NCBI GenBank assembly: GCA_003260075.1
Contig: QLIY01000362.1
Span: 69,432-133,431 of the forward strand
Direction of reading: 5' to 3'
DNA: 64,000 bases
Origin: Phallusia mammillata
Lineage: Eukaryota; Chordata; Ascidiacea; Phlebobranchia; Ascidiidae
Below are positions 47,201 to 62,300 of this stretch, one piece after another (the stretch's first letter is position 1; every line of letters begins with the position of its first letter). A model generated the notes under the pieces. It was not told where the DNA came from. It made no database searches and saw only the letters and a program-made list of their open reading frames with translations. Position numbers and translations under genes: made by a program.

Positions 47201-47661
47201 AAGAACTATTTCGTTGTTTTTCTATGGTGCTTGTCCATATTTTGGTTTTTCAATTTTTAGATGCTGGGTTAAGGCTACTTATATCCCATTTCTATCAAAA
47301 CTCTTTATCAGGGCTGTCCAATTCATAATTAAGACAATAATAAATAATCAAAAATACAAAGCTGACTTTTTGGCTTGTAACAAGTACATCATGACTTTAC
47401 CACAAGTAAACCGTAGCCACAAATTCAAAGCAGTATTTGATCAACGAACAGCGATTTATTATTCAATGATTTGAGCATAACTGTAGTTTTTTTTCACAGG
47501 GCGAGGTGATCAGCTTTCTCCGTGATTTATTCAATTTTGATCGAATCCGTTTCACTTCAAATTCACAAATGGCTGACGATATTCTTCAGCTCACACGAGA
47601 CAAATTTGAATCATTGTTAATTTGGTTGCACAACCCTGTAGTGAACGAAATGAGTGGGTAA
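41286..47661 (+). CDS. MIGA: mitoguardin (FAM73 family, outer mitochondrial membrane)
   Basis: Fifteen exons: 41286-41431, 42057-42175, 42629-42731, 43015-43088, 43156-43231, 43540-43635, 44108-44228, 44941-45049, 45179-45273, 45683-45786, 46022-46094, 46284-46469, 46598-46732, 47018-47188, 47500-47661. The sum is 1770 nt (589 aa), close to vertebrate MIGA2. The N-terminus has a hydrophobic segment near residues 27-46 (TAIVAASLAGLLTILSAANY) followed by a basic stretch. SFVSAHE near residues 307-313, after an acidic Ser/Asp run, resembles the phospho-FFAT motif by which MIGA2 binds VAP at ER-mitochondria contacts. The C-terminal half (from FWDPRPDD to NPVVNEMSG) is the conserved family domain. 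Known family role: mitochondrial fusion and lipid handling at contact sites. The short exon at 43015-43088 rests on phase and splice sites; an extra exon between 44228 and 44941 cannot be excluded. A partial copy of exon 1 at 41554-41583 is an assembly duplicate. Confidence 0.9.
41544..41553 (+). other. ten-C contig-join tract in MIGA intron 1
   Basis: About 140 bases ending at 41543 restart at 41554. The first copy holds an extra stretch (41454-41488) absent from the second. Confidence 0.85.
41554..41583 (+). other. duplicate of MIGA exon 1 3' end (assembly copy)
   Basis: Thirty bases identical to 41402-41431, including the same donor, lie immediately after a ten-C run and continue into the same intron sequence. 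It has no upstream start or acceptor of its own. Confidence 0.85.
43669..44002. mobile_element. hAT-like MITE, 334 bp, perfect 8-bp target duplication
   Basis: It starts CAGGGGCGGGCAACC and ends GGTTGCTCACCCCTG, flanked by GTCTAAAG on both sides (43661-43668, 44003-44010). The 3' end is locally doubled (GCATGCGGGCCGCAGGTTGC twice). Lies in a MIGA intron. Confidence 0.88.
44814..44846. repeat. TA-rich microsatellite
   Basis: An almost pure alternating TA tract in a MIGA intron, interrupted once by G. Confidence 0.85.
45302..45632. mobile_element. hAT-like MITE (GTGTCCAACTCG family)
   Basis: It starts CAGGAGTGTCCAACTCG and ends CGAGTTGGACACCCCTAG. No exact target duplication. Intronic in MIGA. 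Confidence 0.65.
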
Positions 47662-48152
47662 ATTTTGTTTTTTATGTTACTGGCAGTGCACCATTTTATC
47701 TAGACAACAAGCATATGTAAAAAAATCATAGTTTGCAGTAACAAAACATTACTATTATGAAATGGCTTCAGTTGTTGATCATTTAATGCTGTTTCGGGAA
47801 TTTATGCTTCGTACATTTTTAACACAACAGCATCAACTGCCAATCCTAATTCTCGCGCCAATATATTTGTGTACTTCAATTGCTTTTATCCACTGATTCT
47901 TTATGATGCAAACAAACAGCAAGTGTGTTTTTCATTGTTATGTCACTGTGGCATAGTTTGTTGTCTTCCAAACAAGCACAAAATGTTTTATGTGATTTTA
48001 TTAAAACAAAACATAAAACAACAGATACAGTGTGTTTCAATTGTCACAATGTACATTTGGCAGTGAGTATTTTGAAATTGCTTGCAATTATAAATGATTT
48101 TTGCACTTGATAAGAACATAAAACTAACACCTATTCAATCTAGCACCAACAC
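47662..48152. other. tail-to-tail spacer between MIGA and ALDH9
   Basis: 491 bases with two 3' untranslated regions. The only clear signal is the AATAAA at 47997-48002 on the minus strand. Confidence 0.6.
47997..48002 (-). terminator. candidate poly(A) signal of ALDH9
   Basis: AATAAA on the minus strand, 151 bases past the ALDH9 stop. Position and match are reasonable, but no transcript evidence is available. Confidence 0.4.
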
Positions 48153-51334
<3,182 letters not shown>

Positions 51335-52486
51335 TATTTTTTGCGCAAGTTACAACTCTTGTACTTTTTGTCAACAAACAAACCAATCCACGTGCTTACG
51401 CAGGGAAATCCCCGATGGATCAGTTCTTTTTTCACAACATTTTACGCCGTGCTGTGCAAAATATTATTTACGCATATTTACTTGCTTCTAGTTTGTCACA
51501 TTTTAGGTACAAAATTTTTGGTACAATTCTTTATCAAAATTTTAGTTGATTGATTGACATTTGTTTAAAAATTGCCATGTCTCATTGGATTCATTTTATT
51601 CACACTGGTTGGGGTTCAATAAATCGATACAGAACAGATACAGTTGCTTGAAAATATGTTTTGTAGATTGTAGTTAAGTTTATAAGCCTTGCAGCGAATA
51701 AAAATGGCACAACATGTAACAAACGAATTTGTATATATTAAGTGAAGAACAAAATGTATTTGTGTTATATCGCTATTGTGTGCATGTGTAGGTGTGCGAG
51801 GTCGTTCAGAAAATAAAGCTATTCAAGCAGCAGCAGGTATTCAGCTTTGTATGATTGGTTAGAAATTAGACAAACAATAAACGCTAATCCGTTGGGCAAA
51901 GAAAACGTTGATATCACATTTTTATTGAGTTATTGGAGTTTAACCACAAGTTAAATGCCACTATTTTCAAACATTACTTGTCATTATGTAAGGATACTTT
52001 ACTTTAGGCAAGAAGTTATTATTGGTTATACAATTTCCCGTGTGCCTTATTTAAGCCGAAAGCATTTGCCTGGATGCCATAAAAAGTTTTGCCACATTTT
52101 CTTCGACAGCCTTGAGCTTTTGTTGTTAAGTTTCTTCAAAAAAACTGGAAAAAAATCTGGTCTTGATTTTTGAGAAACAAATAAAAAATAATACAGTACC
52201 TTATCGTAACAAAAATGTACAGGGACACATGACATGTTACTGCATTTGTTTATGTTTCATATTGCAATTACAGTGCACTTAATAAATTGCTTTATATTTG
52301 GTGTTACTGAAATTTATCACATTTCCATGGGCCAGTAGAAATGTTTGGATGTGTTACATCTGTTACAAGACCCAAAGTTGCTCAGTTTTTTTATCAGCTG
52401 GTTTCGTGCCATGCACAAAGCATTTTGGGTTAATAGCTTTGTCTGAATGGAAAATATATTTTGAAACATATATTCTACCAGTACTA

Positions 52487-53135
52487 CAGTCAAACTTCGA
52501 TACTATGCCACCTTGCTATTATGCCACCCTCGCTACTATACCACTTTTGATCGTCACCAACTAAATTCAATAGAAAATATATNTTATGCCACCCTCGCTA
52601 CTATACCACTTTTGATCATCACCAACTAAATTCAATAGAAAATATATATACTATGCCACCCCTTACCCTTGATACTATGACACATGAGAGTACGTATTAC
52701 TGTATTAACGGTCTGGTTGTGGATTGAAAAATTGGGCCTTCTGACACTTTTCGGTTTGAGCTCATGATAAAACAGAGAAAAAATGAAAAACAAATTTTAA
52801 ACAAATTAATTTTTTTTAACAAACGTGGTCATGTTAAGAGGTTTCACGGCTTTGCAGCGAGTTATGTAAACGCCAGTCTGTGCTTGTGTCACGACAAAAC
52901 TAACAGATCTTGTTCTAGGCACGATCTATCCGTATTTTTGCAATAAATTATACTGTATACTGTATCTTATAATGTATGCTGTAATAAATTATAATCGTAC
53001 AACACAACATGGCATTACAGTACATCGTCATGTCACAAGGCTATTTTTACAAACAACTCTCGCTATTATGCCACTCTCGCTGCTATGCCTCTTTCTCTTG
53101 GTCCCAAAGGGTGGCATAGTATCGAAGATTGACTG
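52487..53135. mobile_element. pogo/Tigger-like non-autonomous DNA transposon
   Basis: Inverted ends CAGTCAAACTTCGATACTAT and, in complement, CAGTCAATCTTCGATACTAT continue into GCCACC, flanked by TA on each side. Subterminal repeats TATGCCACCCTCGCTACTAT recur inside. No intact transposase. CAGT-starting ends with a TA target are typical of Tigger/pogo elements. Confidence 0.8.
52583..52583. other. undetermined base at a duplicated join
   Basis: A single n between two near-identical 65-base blocks (52518-52582 and 52585-52650). It may mark an assembly join or tandem subterminal repeats of the surrounding transposon. Confidence 0.6.
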
Positions 53136-53340
53136 TAGTCATGTTTTTGTATCCAAGACTATTGCTGGCAATCACCTTAACTGCCAAGCAACTTATAAAA
53201 GAATATTGCTGGTCGACACCTTGACCTTTTTCTTAATCAAGTTTGTGTATATAATGTAGTGCATAACAATGTATACGTTGTTTCAGACCATGTTAACTTT
53301 ATAAAAAGCGGACAAACAGTTTTCTGTTTTGTACCAAAAA

Positions 53341-56300
53341 ATGTTTACGTCCATAAAGAAATGGGTTAAAAATGATGACGGGAGCAAAACGTCTCCAGGG
53401 CCACCATCTGGAATGCAAACTATGCGTTCGGACTTACAACGAAAGTTTTCTAAAGGAGTTCAATACAACTGTAAGTTGATGTTGATTGCAGGGAGAGATA
53501 CACAGGTTTATTTCTGTGTGATAATTATCAGTGCACTTAAGGATTTTGGATTTGGTATTAATTTGCATTCACATATTTTTGTTTTTAATTAAATCAAATC
53601 CTGGCAATATTATTTCAATGATCCTTGTTATAGTGAAGATAATACTGCGTGGAGATCGAAATACTGGAAAAACATGTTTGTGGCATCGACTGCAAGGTCA
53701 CAAGTTTATTGAGGAATACGTCCCGACACCAGAAATTCAAGCAGCATCTATTCACTGGAACTACAAAGGTTGATGTTAAGTGTGTGTATGTGGGATTCAT
53801 ACCTTAAAGCCATGGTTTGATTATTTTTACAGCTACTGACGATATTGTGAAAGTGGATGTTTGGGATGTCGTGGACCAAGGTATATAATTGTTACCAACA
53901 TGCTGAATAGGAAAATAAAGAAAAAATTTTTTGCCAAATAAATCAAACAATTCATGACATCACAGTTAGTCATACACTAAGATTGTAACACAGTAAATCC
54001 GGTGGCCAGGTTGTGATTAGTTGTTTTACATTGGTTCTGTGAGTTTCTGTTATTGTTGCTGACCTGAAAATTACTTTTTTGTCAGGAGTGCTCAAAACGA
54101 CTGCTTTCAAAGATTTTGCACTATAAAATTTTGTTTAAAAGATTTAGTTTCAGCAAATTGAATATAAATATTAGCTATATACATTGTTAGTATTGTATCG
54201 TCCCCCCCCCCGATTATTTTTACAGCTACTGACGATATTGTGAAAGTGGATGTTTGGGACGTCGTGGACCAAGGTATATAATTGTTACATGCTGAATAGG
54301 AAAATTAGTGAAAAATTTAGTTAATGGCAAATTTTTTGGCCAAATAAATCAAACTATTCATGACATCGCAGTTAGTCATACACTAAGATTGTAACACAAT
54401 CAATCCGTCTGCCAGAATGTGATTAGTTGTTTCACGTTGGTTCTGTGATTTTCTGTCATTGTTGCTGACCTGAAATTTACTTTTTTGTCTGAAGTGCTCA
54501 AAACGACTGCTTTCAAAAGATTTTGCACTATAAAATTTTGTTTAAAAGATTTAGTTTCAGCAAATTGAATATAAATATTGGGTACATTGTTAGTATCGCA
54601 TAGTTTATGTTTGCGGCAAACCTTGCAGTGAAGCATTATAGCAGTTAAGTTTTGAACTTACACTGGCTTTGTTTAAAATTGATTTGCTTAATGGCCTGGT
54701 GGCTCTTGTCGCTATGGTTACTCAGGTAATTAAGTGATTTCCTTGCTTTAAATTGAAGTAAGCATTGTGTTTATTCAGCTGATTTGTCAAAAATTTTAAC
54801 TGCTGCAGATGTTTCCACAATGTTAATAAACTTATTTTTTCCCCCCCCCCGGCCTGGTGGCTCTTGTCGCTATGGTTACTCAGGTAATTAAGTGATTTTC
54901 TACTTTAAATTGAAGTAAGCATTTTATTTATTCAGCTGATTTGTCAAAAATTCAGCTGATTTGTTAAAAAACTGCTGACTTAACATTGTCTTGCAATTTG
55001 ACCATATGTTTTTATGTAGTGAAATGTTTGTAACTTTGCTCAACTGAGTATTGCATAGGTAGGGGTGCTTTGCCTGGCTAAGTCTTTTAAATCTTTCGCC
55101 CCCCCCCCCAGCCAGTGATATACAACTAAGTACAACACTACACTTAAGCACTCGGTATCGAAGGTATATACATGTGATACTCGTACTCGGTATCGATACT
55201 TGCTTCAAAACCTGGTATAGTCCCATCACTATTTGCGAGGCTAAGTCTTTGTTAAATCTTTTGTAATAAACTTCGATTATGAATTGAATTCTTCAGTTTA
55301 ATCAAAATGCTGGAATTATATATTTTTTGTCATAAAACTTTTAACTTACTGTCAACTTGTAACGCAGGTAAAACAAAGAAATTTTCGGACAGTTTAAAAA
55401 TCACGAACACAACTGAAGAAGAAAAAGAAAACCAAACTCTTGATGCAAATTTTCTTGATGTTTACAAAGGAGCCCATGCTGTTATATTTCTTTTTGATAT
55501 GACAAAAAAATGGACATTTAATTACGTGGAGCAGGAACTTCCCAAGGTAGCTATTGAACTTTTTTGTATTGCTTTCCATGAGTTGCTGCATAAACTTAAC
55601 TGATTTTAAACTGAGGCATTTTTTGCTGCTTAGTAGTAGAGACTAATTTGGTGACAAAAGTCAATTCAACCTCAATATTTTTTTGATGTTTATGATTAAC
55701 TCTGACTCTCCCCCCCCCCGATTTTAAACTGAGGCATTTTTTGCTGCTTAGTAGTAGAGACTAATTTTGTGACAAAAGTTAAATCAACCTTAATATTTGT
55801 TTGATATTCAACCTTAATATTTGAACTCCAGGTTCCTGCCCACATTCCAGCACTTGTGCTTGCCAACCACCGTGACATGGGGAGTCATCGAGTGGTGGAA
55901 CTTGACGAGCTTCAATACATGATCAACGGAATAGACAGGTTTACAAGCTTTATTATCAAACAATTAACTGCACTTTCCAACACTAGTTGAAAATCATTTG
56001 GTTTCCCCCCCCCCAACTTGACGAGCTTCAATACATGATCAACGGAATAGACAGGTTTACAAATTTTATTATCGGAATTTAACTGCAATGTTCAGCACTA
56101 CTTGAAAATCAACTGGTTGACATTTTCCATGTGCAACAAAAAATGTTATTTACAAGCCAAATGCAAATTAGTCATTAATTGCAATGTTAATATGTTGTGT
56201 GCACTCTTAAGCCACATACTAACATGACTTTTCAAACTGCATGCAATAAATGTCAACGTTTAAATACAAGGCATGTTTTCTCTTCACCATTATGCCTCCC

Positions 56301-59300
56301 CCCCCCCAACAAAAAATGTTATTTACAAGCCAAATGCAAATTAGTCATTAATTGCCCTGTTAATATGTTGTGTGCACTCTTAAGCCACATACTAGCATGA
56401 CTTTTCAAACTGCATGCAATAAATGTCAACATTTAAATACAAGGCATGTTATCTCTTCACCATTATGCTAGTCTCTGTTACACTTACAAGTTTAACTAAA
56501 CATAACCATTGTTTTTAACTTCAATGTTTTAATGAATGCTGTCAGTGAAATTCAAACAAATCCTAAACAAAATGGTTTATTCTCTTATCTATCCTGTCTT
56601 TAATAAACCTCATATTTATCAGCAGTGATCTGTTATTAAAACTTCTTTCAATGCAGCAACTGATTTGCATACGCTATGTTATTGATTTTCTGCTTTTAAT
56701 AATCTGAGTGAAACCATGTGAAGGTTTTAATGTATGCCACCCAACCTTATCACAGAAAACTTTCAATGTACGAATCCCGATTCTTCAAAACACTTCACCG
56801 ATCCCACAATAGGTGTTGTATTTTGCGTGAAAGCATGTTGTAACATTTATGCCCTTCGGGATGTTTTTGTTTGGTATTCTTCATTGACCAAGTTTTTTTG
56901 TTTTTTTTAATTGCAAACTGTTGTAACTATGAGCCTGCGTAGCTCATTTGGTAGAGCGCAAGTCCCGGAAAAACTCCTGTTGTGGGTTCGAATCCCACCG
57001 CAGGCTAGATTTTTCTACCCTCTGCCTTGCCATACATTGAAAGCTTGGTGACCGGCATGATTAAGTATAACACCTTAAACAGTCCTGGCATACTATGATT
57101 TGCATATAAGGGTGCCAGGATTGCTGGTCTGGATGAACACTTCAGGTCTTATCCCAGTTATAAATGTATGTTCATCTTAGCTGATCCTATTGACTATAAT
57201 GATTTAAATCCCGGGAGTGTTAGTGCTCAACCAAAACAAAAGTATTGATTTTGTGAAGCTCTGTGCAGCTTTCATTTATCCCACAGTGCATAAGTGGAAT
57301 GAACACAATTCAAACACATAAAACTGATTATGCATGATTTGCTTTTTGCAGTGTTTCTATTTTCATTTATTTTCTTAACAAACCATCAAAATTACAAAAT
57401 TTTCCCTTGTTTTTTTATTTGACAAGACATGTGTATATTTGTTGATGTTTCTTTTTTCTCATTTATGACACATTTGTAATTTTTGTTAAGTGGCCAATGT
57501 TTTAAACATGGATGTGAACTTGTGATTTTTTCCGTTGCAAACCTCACTGATTTGGTTTGGTTGAACTGATACTAAATTATTTTTGTTTCCTCAGACCCCC
57601 AGGATCAGCAGGAATTATGTTTCTCGAATCGTCAATGAAAAATGGATTTGGTTTAAAATACATCCACAAGTTTTTCAATCTGCCATTTCTTCTGCTGCAG
57701 GTATGTATTCCCCAACAAATCAATCGCTTCATTTTCATGTGACTAAAAGCACAACTTGGCAAAGGTTTTGGCAAGCAAATTTATTTAAACATGCAAGTGA
57801 AGAAATCTCTGAGTGACTGCATTTTTAAGTTTTCAACTTTTTTATAAGACCAACGAGAAATTGTTTGGCTTTAGTCAGCAATACATCAGAATTTGCAACA
57901 AACAGAGTTTGTTTGTAAATGATTGAATGTGTGTTTTGTATTTAGCGTGAAAGTTTGTTGAAACAACTTGAAACAAATTATCTTGATGTGGAAAGTTGTC
58001 TGGAGGAATTACAATACGAGCCGACATCCGATGAACAAAACTTTGACCGGTTTGTGCTCACCACTTTGTTTAGGATAAATTTGGATTCAATATTTTACTC
58101 TAAACATCGCTAGTGTAGGCACGCTAGAAACCTCCACCAAAAGTGAATGGGCCATTTTCCAACACATGTTATCGAATTCCAACACACTTTATTGATTTGG
58201 GAATTAAACCTGATTTGCCATCACCTGTGGTTGGGTTTGACTGTCGACTTAATTTCATGATTATAAAAGATGGTGAAAGTGTTGGTGGTGTTGTGGGGCC
58301 TGTTCTGCGTCTTTTTGAAAGATCTCCAGATTTACTTTTAGCGCAACATGAACAACTCCATGTTGTCCCCACAAAAAAATAATTATTCTGGTAGATCCTG
58401 GACTTTCCAATTTCGTTGAGTTTGTCTTCTACATTTTTTAGTAGGGGGCCACAAGGCCTTACAGGGTTACTTTTAGGGGGGCACAATGCATGAAAGGTTG
58501 ATAAGCACTCCTTTGGGACTTGGGTGTGTCATCCTGGAAGCATTTTGAAAAATTTTGATCTGGACCAGATTGGTTTGCTTAATGTTGTTGTTGTGGTTTG
58601 CAGTTTTTCTGAAATGTTGGAACAGAAGAAACAAGGTAGGAAACCATCAGTATCTCCCGTCCAGTCAACTCCACCTAGTGGTAAACAAGTTTCTGAAACC
58701 AATGCCACAGGAGGGAGCCAAAAACCTACAAGCTTATCTGTCCAGCCAACGGTAACAACTGTCTGCATCACAGTTGAACTTTTTGCGAAATATTGATGCT
58801 TGTGAACACTATGCACGGACTTGAAAAGTAATTTAATCATAAACATAACTGCCTGGTGTATATAGAATACATCGTTCAGACGTTTAAACAATCTCTGTTG
58901 TCATCATCAGTGCAGGTTGTCAATCAAGCTGTAGAACACGATACATAAAGCACTTAGGAAAAAAAGGTGAATTTCAGGTGTGTGAAGTGACGTCACAGAC
59001 GATAACAGGGAACTGGCGTTTAGGACGGTGGCGTGGACGAAAAGATAAGGGCAGGAAATTTATATGCAGTGTTCCACAGCTTGATTGACAACCTGCACTG
59101 ATGATGACAACAGAGATTGTTTAAACGTCTGCATGATGTATTCTATATACACAAGTAGTCTGGCAGTAATGGTTATGATCAAGTTGCTAGTTGTAATGTC
59201 AGAAGTTAAAAAATGTGCTGTATTGACCACCAAATTTAAATACAATGTTATTCTTGTCAGGTTTCGAATGGTTCGACAGCCCAAACCAAGGAATCACCAG

Positions 59301-62300
59301 TGGCACCACAGAAAACAAATGAACCAGAGAAAAAGGGATTTATGTCAAGATTTTTTAAAAGTATGAAAATTTATATGATGGAATATTGTTTCGTTGTTGT
59401 GGTTTTGGAATGTAGTGACATTGTTTTGGATGTAATCACTGATTGTTGTAGATTCACCCAACGTTGCAGCAGATACAAATCCCTCCCAGGTGAACGGAAC
59501 GAAACATCACACAAATTCTCCGAGCTCTGAAATACAACCTGAAGTGAAAAACATTGATGAGTTTGTTCCAGATAGTGGCGCTGTTGATCAGTTTCTTGAC
59601 CAAGTTCCAGATCAAAACATTCCTACGAGGTAAGTTAAAATAATGAAAAAAACAAACAAATGTGCTGGAAAAATATATTCAGCTAAACAGTATAATTTAG
59701 TTTTAGTTTTGCCATTATTGTAAACTGCATGTGTTGTTCTGAAAACACATAACAATCAGCTGATGTTAATGGACTAAACCAGGGGTCGGCAACCCCTGTG
59801 ACGCATGCAAAGTTGACATGCATGCAAGGTTGACATGGTGGTTTTTCATGGCATGCCAACCGATTTGCGTGTAAATATTGAAGTAACCTGTTACACTGCT
59901 CGTTTATACTTTTTATCATGCCTTTGTTCTAAAATTCAGCCTTGCATGGACTAAACACTCAGCTTTAAAATAGAATCTCTGCTTTCTCTGTATTATTAAC
60001 ATCCACTGGCACAAACCAGTATTATTTAGAAAAACGTTGGCACGCGAGATCATTAACACATGGAAATAACAAGTAAATTGGCATGTGTCGCCTAAAAAGT
60101 TGCCGACCTCTGGACTAAACACTTCTCTATTATTTTGCTACACGTTAGAAATCACTTGTAAAAGCAAACTGTTGTTTAGACTTGTTGCAAATGATGACTC
60201 AGCATCTAGTAGTGATGACTCGGATGAAAACCCTATGGTTGCAGGTTTCCAGGAAGATTTGGATTCGGACGATCAACCACATAAAGGTATTGTTGGGCTG
60301 AACCACCTGCAAATACCAGGAAATTCTGAGATAGTCACATGTTGATTGATGTTTTGCACATAACTGTAATGATCAAATCTCTGGTAGATATTGTATTGTC
60401 ATGAATGATATGTTGCAGTAACAAAAAAATTGCCAACAGGTTTTCCACTTTACAGTGTAATCTAAAACACACATTATATATTGATAACATATGAAATAGG
60501 CTATTGCTGCCAGGCGTAATGTATAACCAGGTATTGCTCATCCAGCAGTTTTATATGTTAGTTAGAATTACCAAATTTCATACGGAATTCTTTTTAAGCA
60601 CGGGTGTCATTATCAGGAGTAGAGCTGCTAACGTGAAAACTCACAGTAGAAAAGTTTGCTAAATACCGATAGATGGCGTAAGGAGCACAGTTATTTTAAT
60701 TAACAGTAAGACTGGAATAGGGTTAGGGACTAAATTTAACATAAAGAACTGGGATTTTTAGGTTGATTTTTTGTTATTATTATTATGAAACCTCAGACTA
60801 ACCCTAAGTGTCAGCATTTTTACACAAACTCCATTCAAAATATTTGCATGCGCCACCTACCAGAATTTAGCAAACCTGTGTACTGTGAGTTCCTGTGTTA
60901 GTAGCTCTACCTTATGCAGGGACGTTTTTATTTATTATATATTGGTGTCTTTCCCTTAAGTGTATGTATGTTTTATAGCCTACCTCTTGAAAATGGCCTT
61001 TCAGATTTTTTTATTATTTAACTGTAAAGTACATTTTTATCATTAAATTGTGAATGATTTCAGATGTTGGGAAAGCTTACACCTACTCAGACAGTGATGA
61101 TGATTATGTTGCACAAACACAATTCAAAAAGAGGCAACAAGATAAAGTGAAGACGGGAATTAAGTTTGATTTAAATTTTGATGAAAGTCCTCCTGTTGAA
61201 CAAACTGATGGAACGGAAACAAAAACTGTTGTTTCGTGGCCAACAGACGCTGATAAGACAGTTGAAAAAGATTCAGTATCGGTTAAAAGTCGTGAATCAT
61301 GTGATGCAACAAACAACGTGGTACAAGTTGCAAGCGTTAGAATGGAGGATGTGGATGTATCGAGTGATGAAGGACCAAGCAACCACATGGTATGTGACAT
61401 TTCACCCCACGCTCACCATAAGATTACTTCATAAGAAAGTTAGAATTATAAATGCTAGGGAATGGGCCAAAACTGTAAAGCATTTATACGTTAATGTTCG
61501 TTACATTGTGACATCACAAACATTCCCTATTCCACGCTAGTTTTAGCTTTCCAAGGTCCCCTACGTCAACAGCAGTGTATAAAGCTGTACATGCCCCAGA
61601 AATACGCATTTTCCCACCATCTAATGCATTGAAAAAACAGTCATTTTTGTTTTTGGATACCCTTTCGATCACCTGTTTTATATGTTAGGAGGGCATGAAT
61701 ATGCAAATTTAATGCTTGTGTCAGTTTGTGCAAGTGTCACGACTCTGGGTTAAGAGAGCATGGTTGTTACAACTTTTGATTTTCTTGGGCAAGCACCATC
61801 GGCACAGTGATAAATAAACAAATGTGACTTGTACGCAGGTTTCAAATTTTGTGGAGGACATTTCTTCCGATGAGGATCACCGCGATCCATCACCTCCTCC
61901 TCAGCAGCAAGCAGAAGCAGAAAGTGAAACAAAAACTCCGAGCATCCAACTTCAATCCAGTGATTTCGATTTCCTTGAGCAAATCACCAACAAACCCACG
62001 AAAGGTAAACAAGCCACGAAAACAATTTGAGGCCAGTTTGTGCCAATTATGTGTTTTCACCACCTGAAGTTTCTAATGCTTGCTAATGAATGAAGTTTTG
62101 TAGCCCTAATAATTCAATCCTGGTAGTTCAAAATCCAGAAGTAGTCAGTTGGTTTTAGGCCGGACTCTGTAAGACAGGGGTCGGCAACTTTTTAGGAGCC
62201 ACGTACCAATTTACTTGTTATTTTGATGTGTTAATGACCTCGCATGCCAACATTTTTCTAAATAATAGTGGTTCGTGCCAGCAGATAACAATAATAAAGA

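Larger units (their letters stand above)
51335..53340. other. head-to-head intergenic region, ALDH9 and RABL6
   Basis: Two kilobases between divergent starts, containing a pogo/Tigger-like element (52487-53135). The first 45 bases upstream of the ALDH9 start are also present in the duplicated block at 50904-50950. No core promoter was recognised with confidence. Confidence 0.5.

Noticed and set aside
54226-54273. Tandem duplicated RABL6 exon 3 as alternative exons
   Set aside because: Using both breaks the G-domain order (the WDVVDQG block would be repeated); flanking introns are duplicated with a C-run between.
56933-57005. Functional tRNA gene
   Set aside because: Acceptor and T arms pair, but the anticodon stem has two mismatches, U33 is missing, and the downstream body is shared with another copy, so it is a SINE head.
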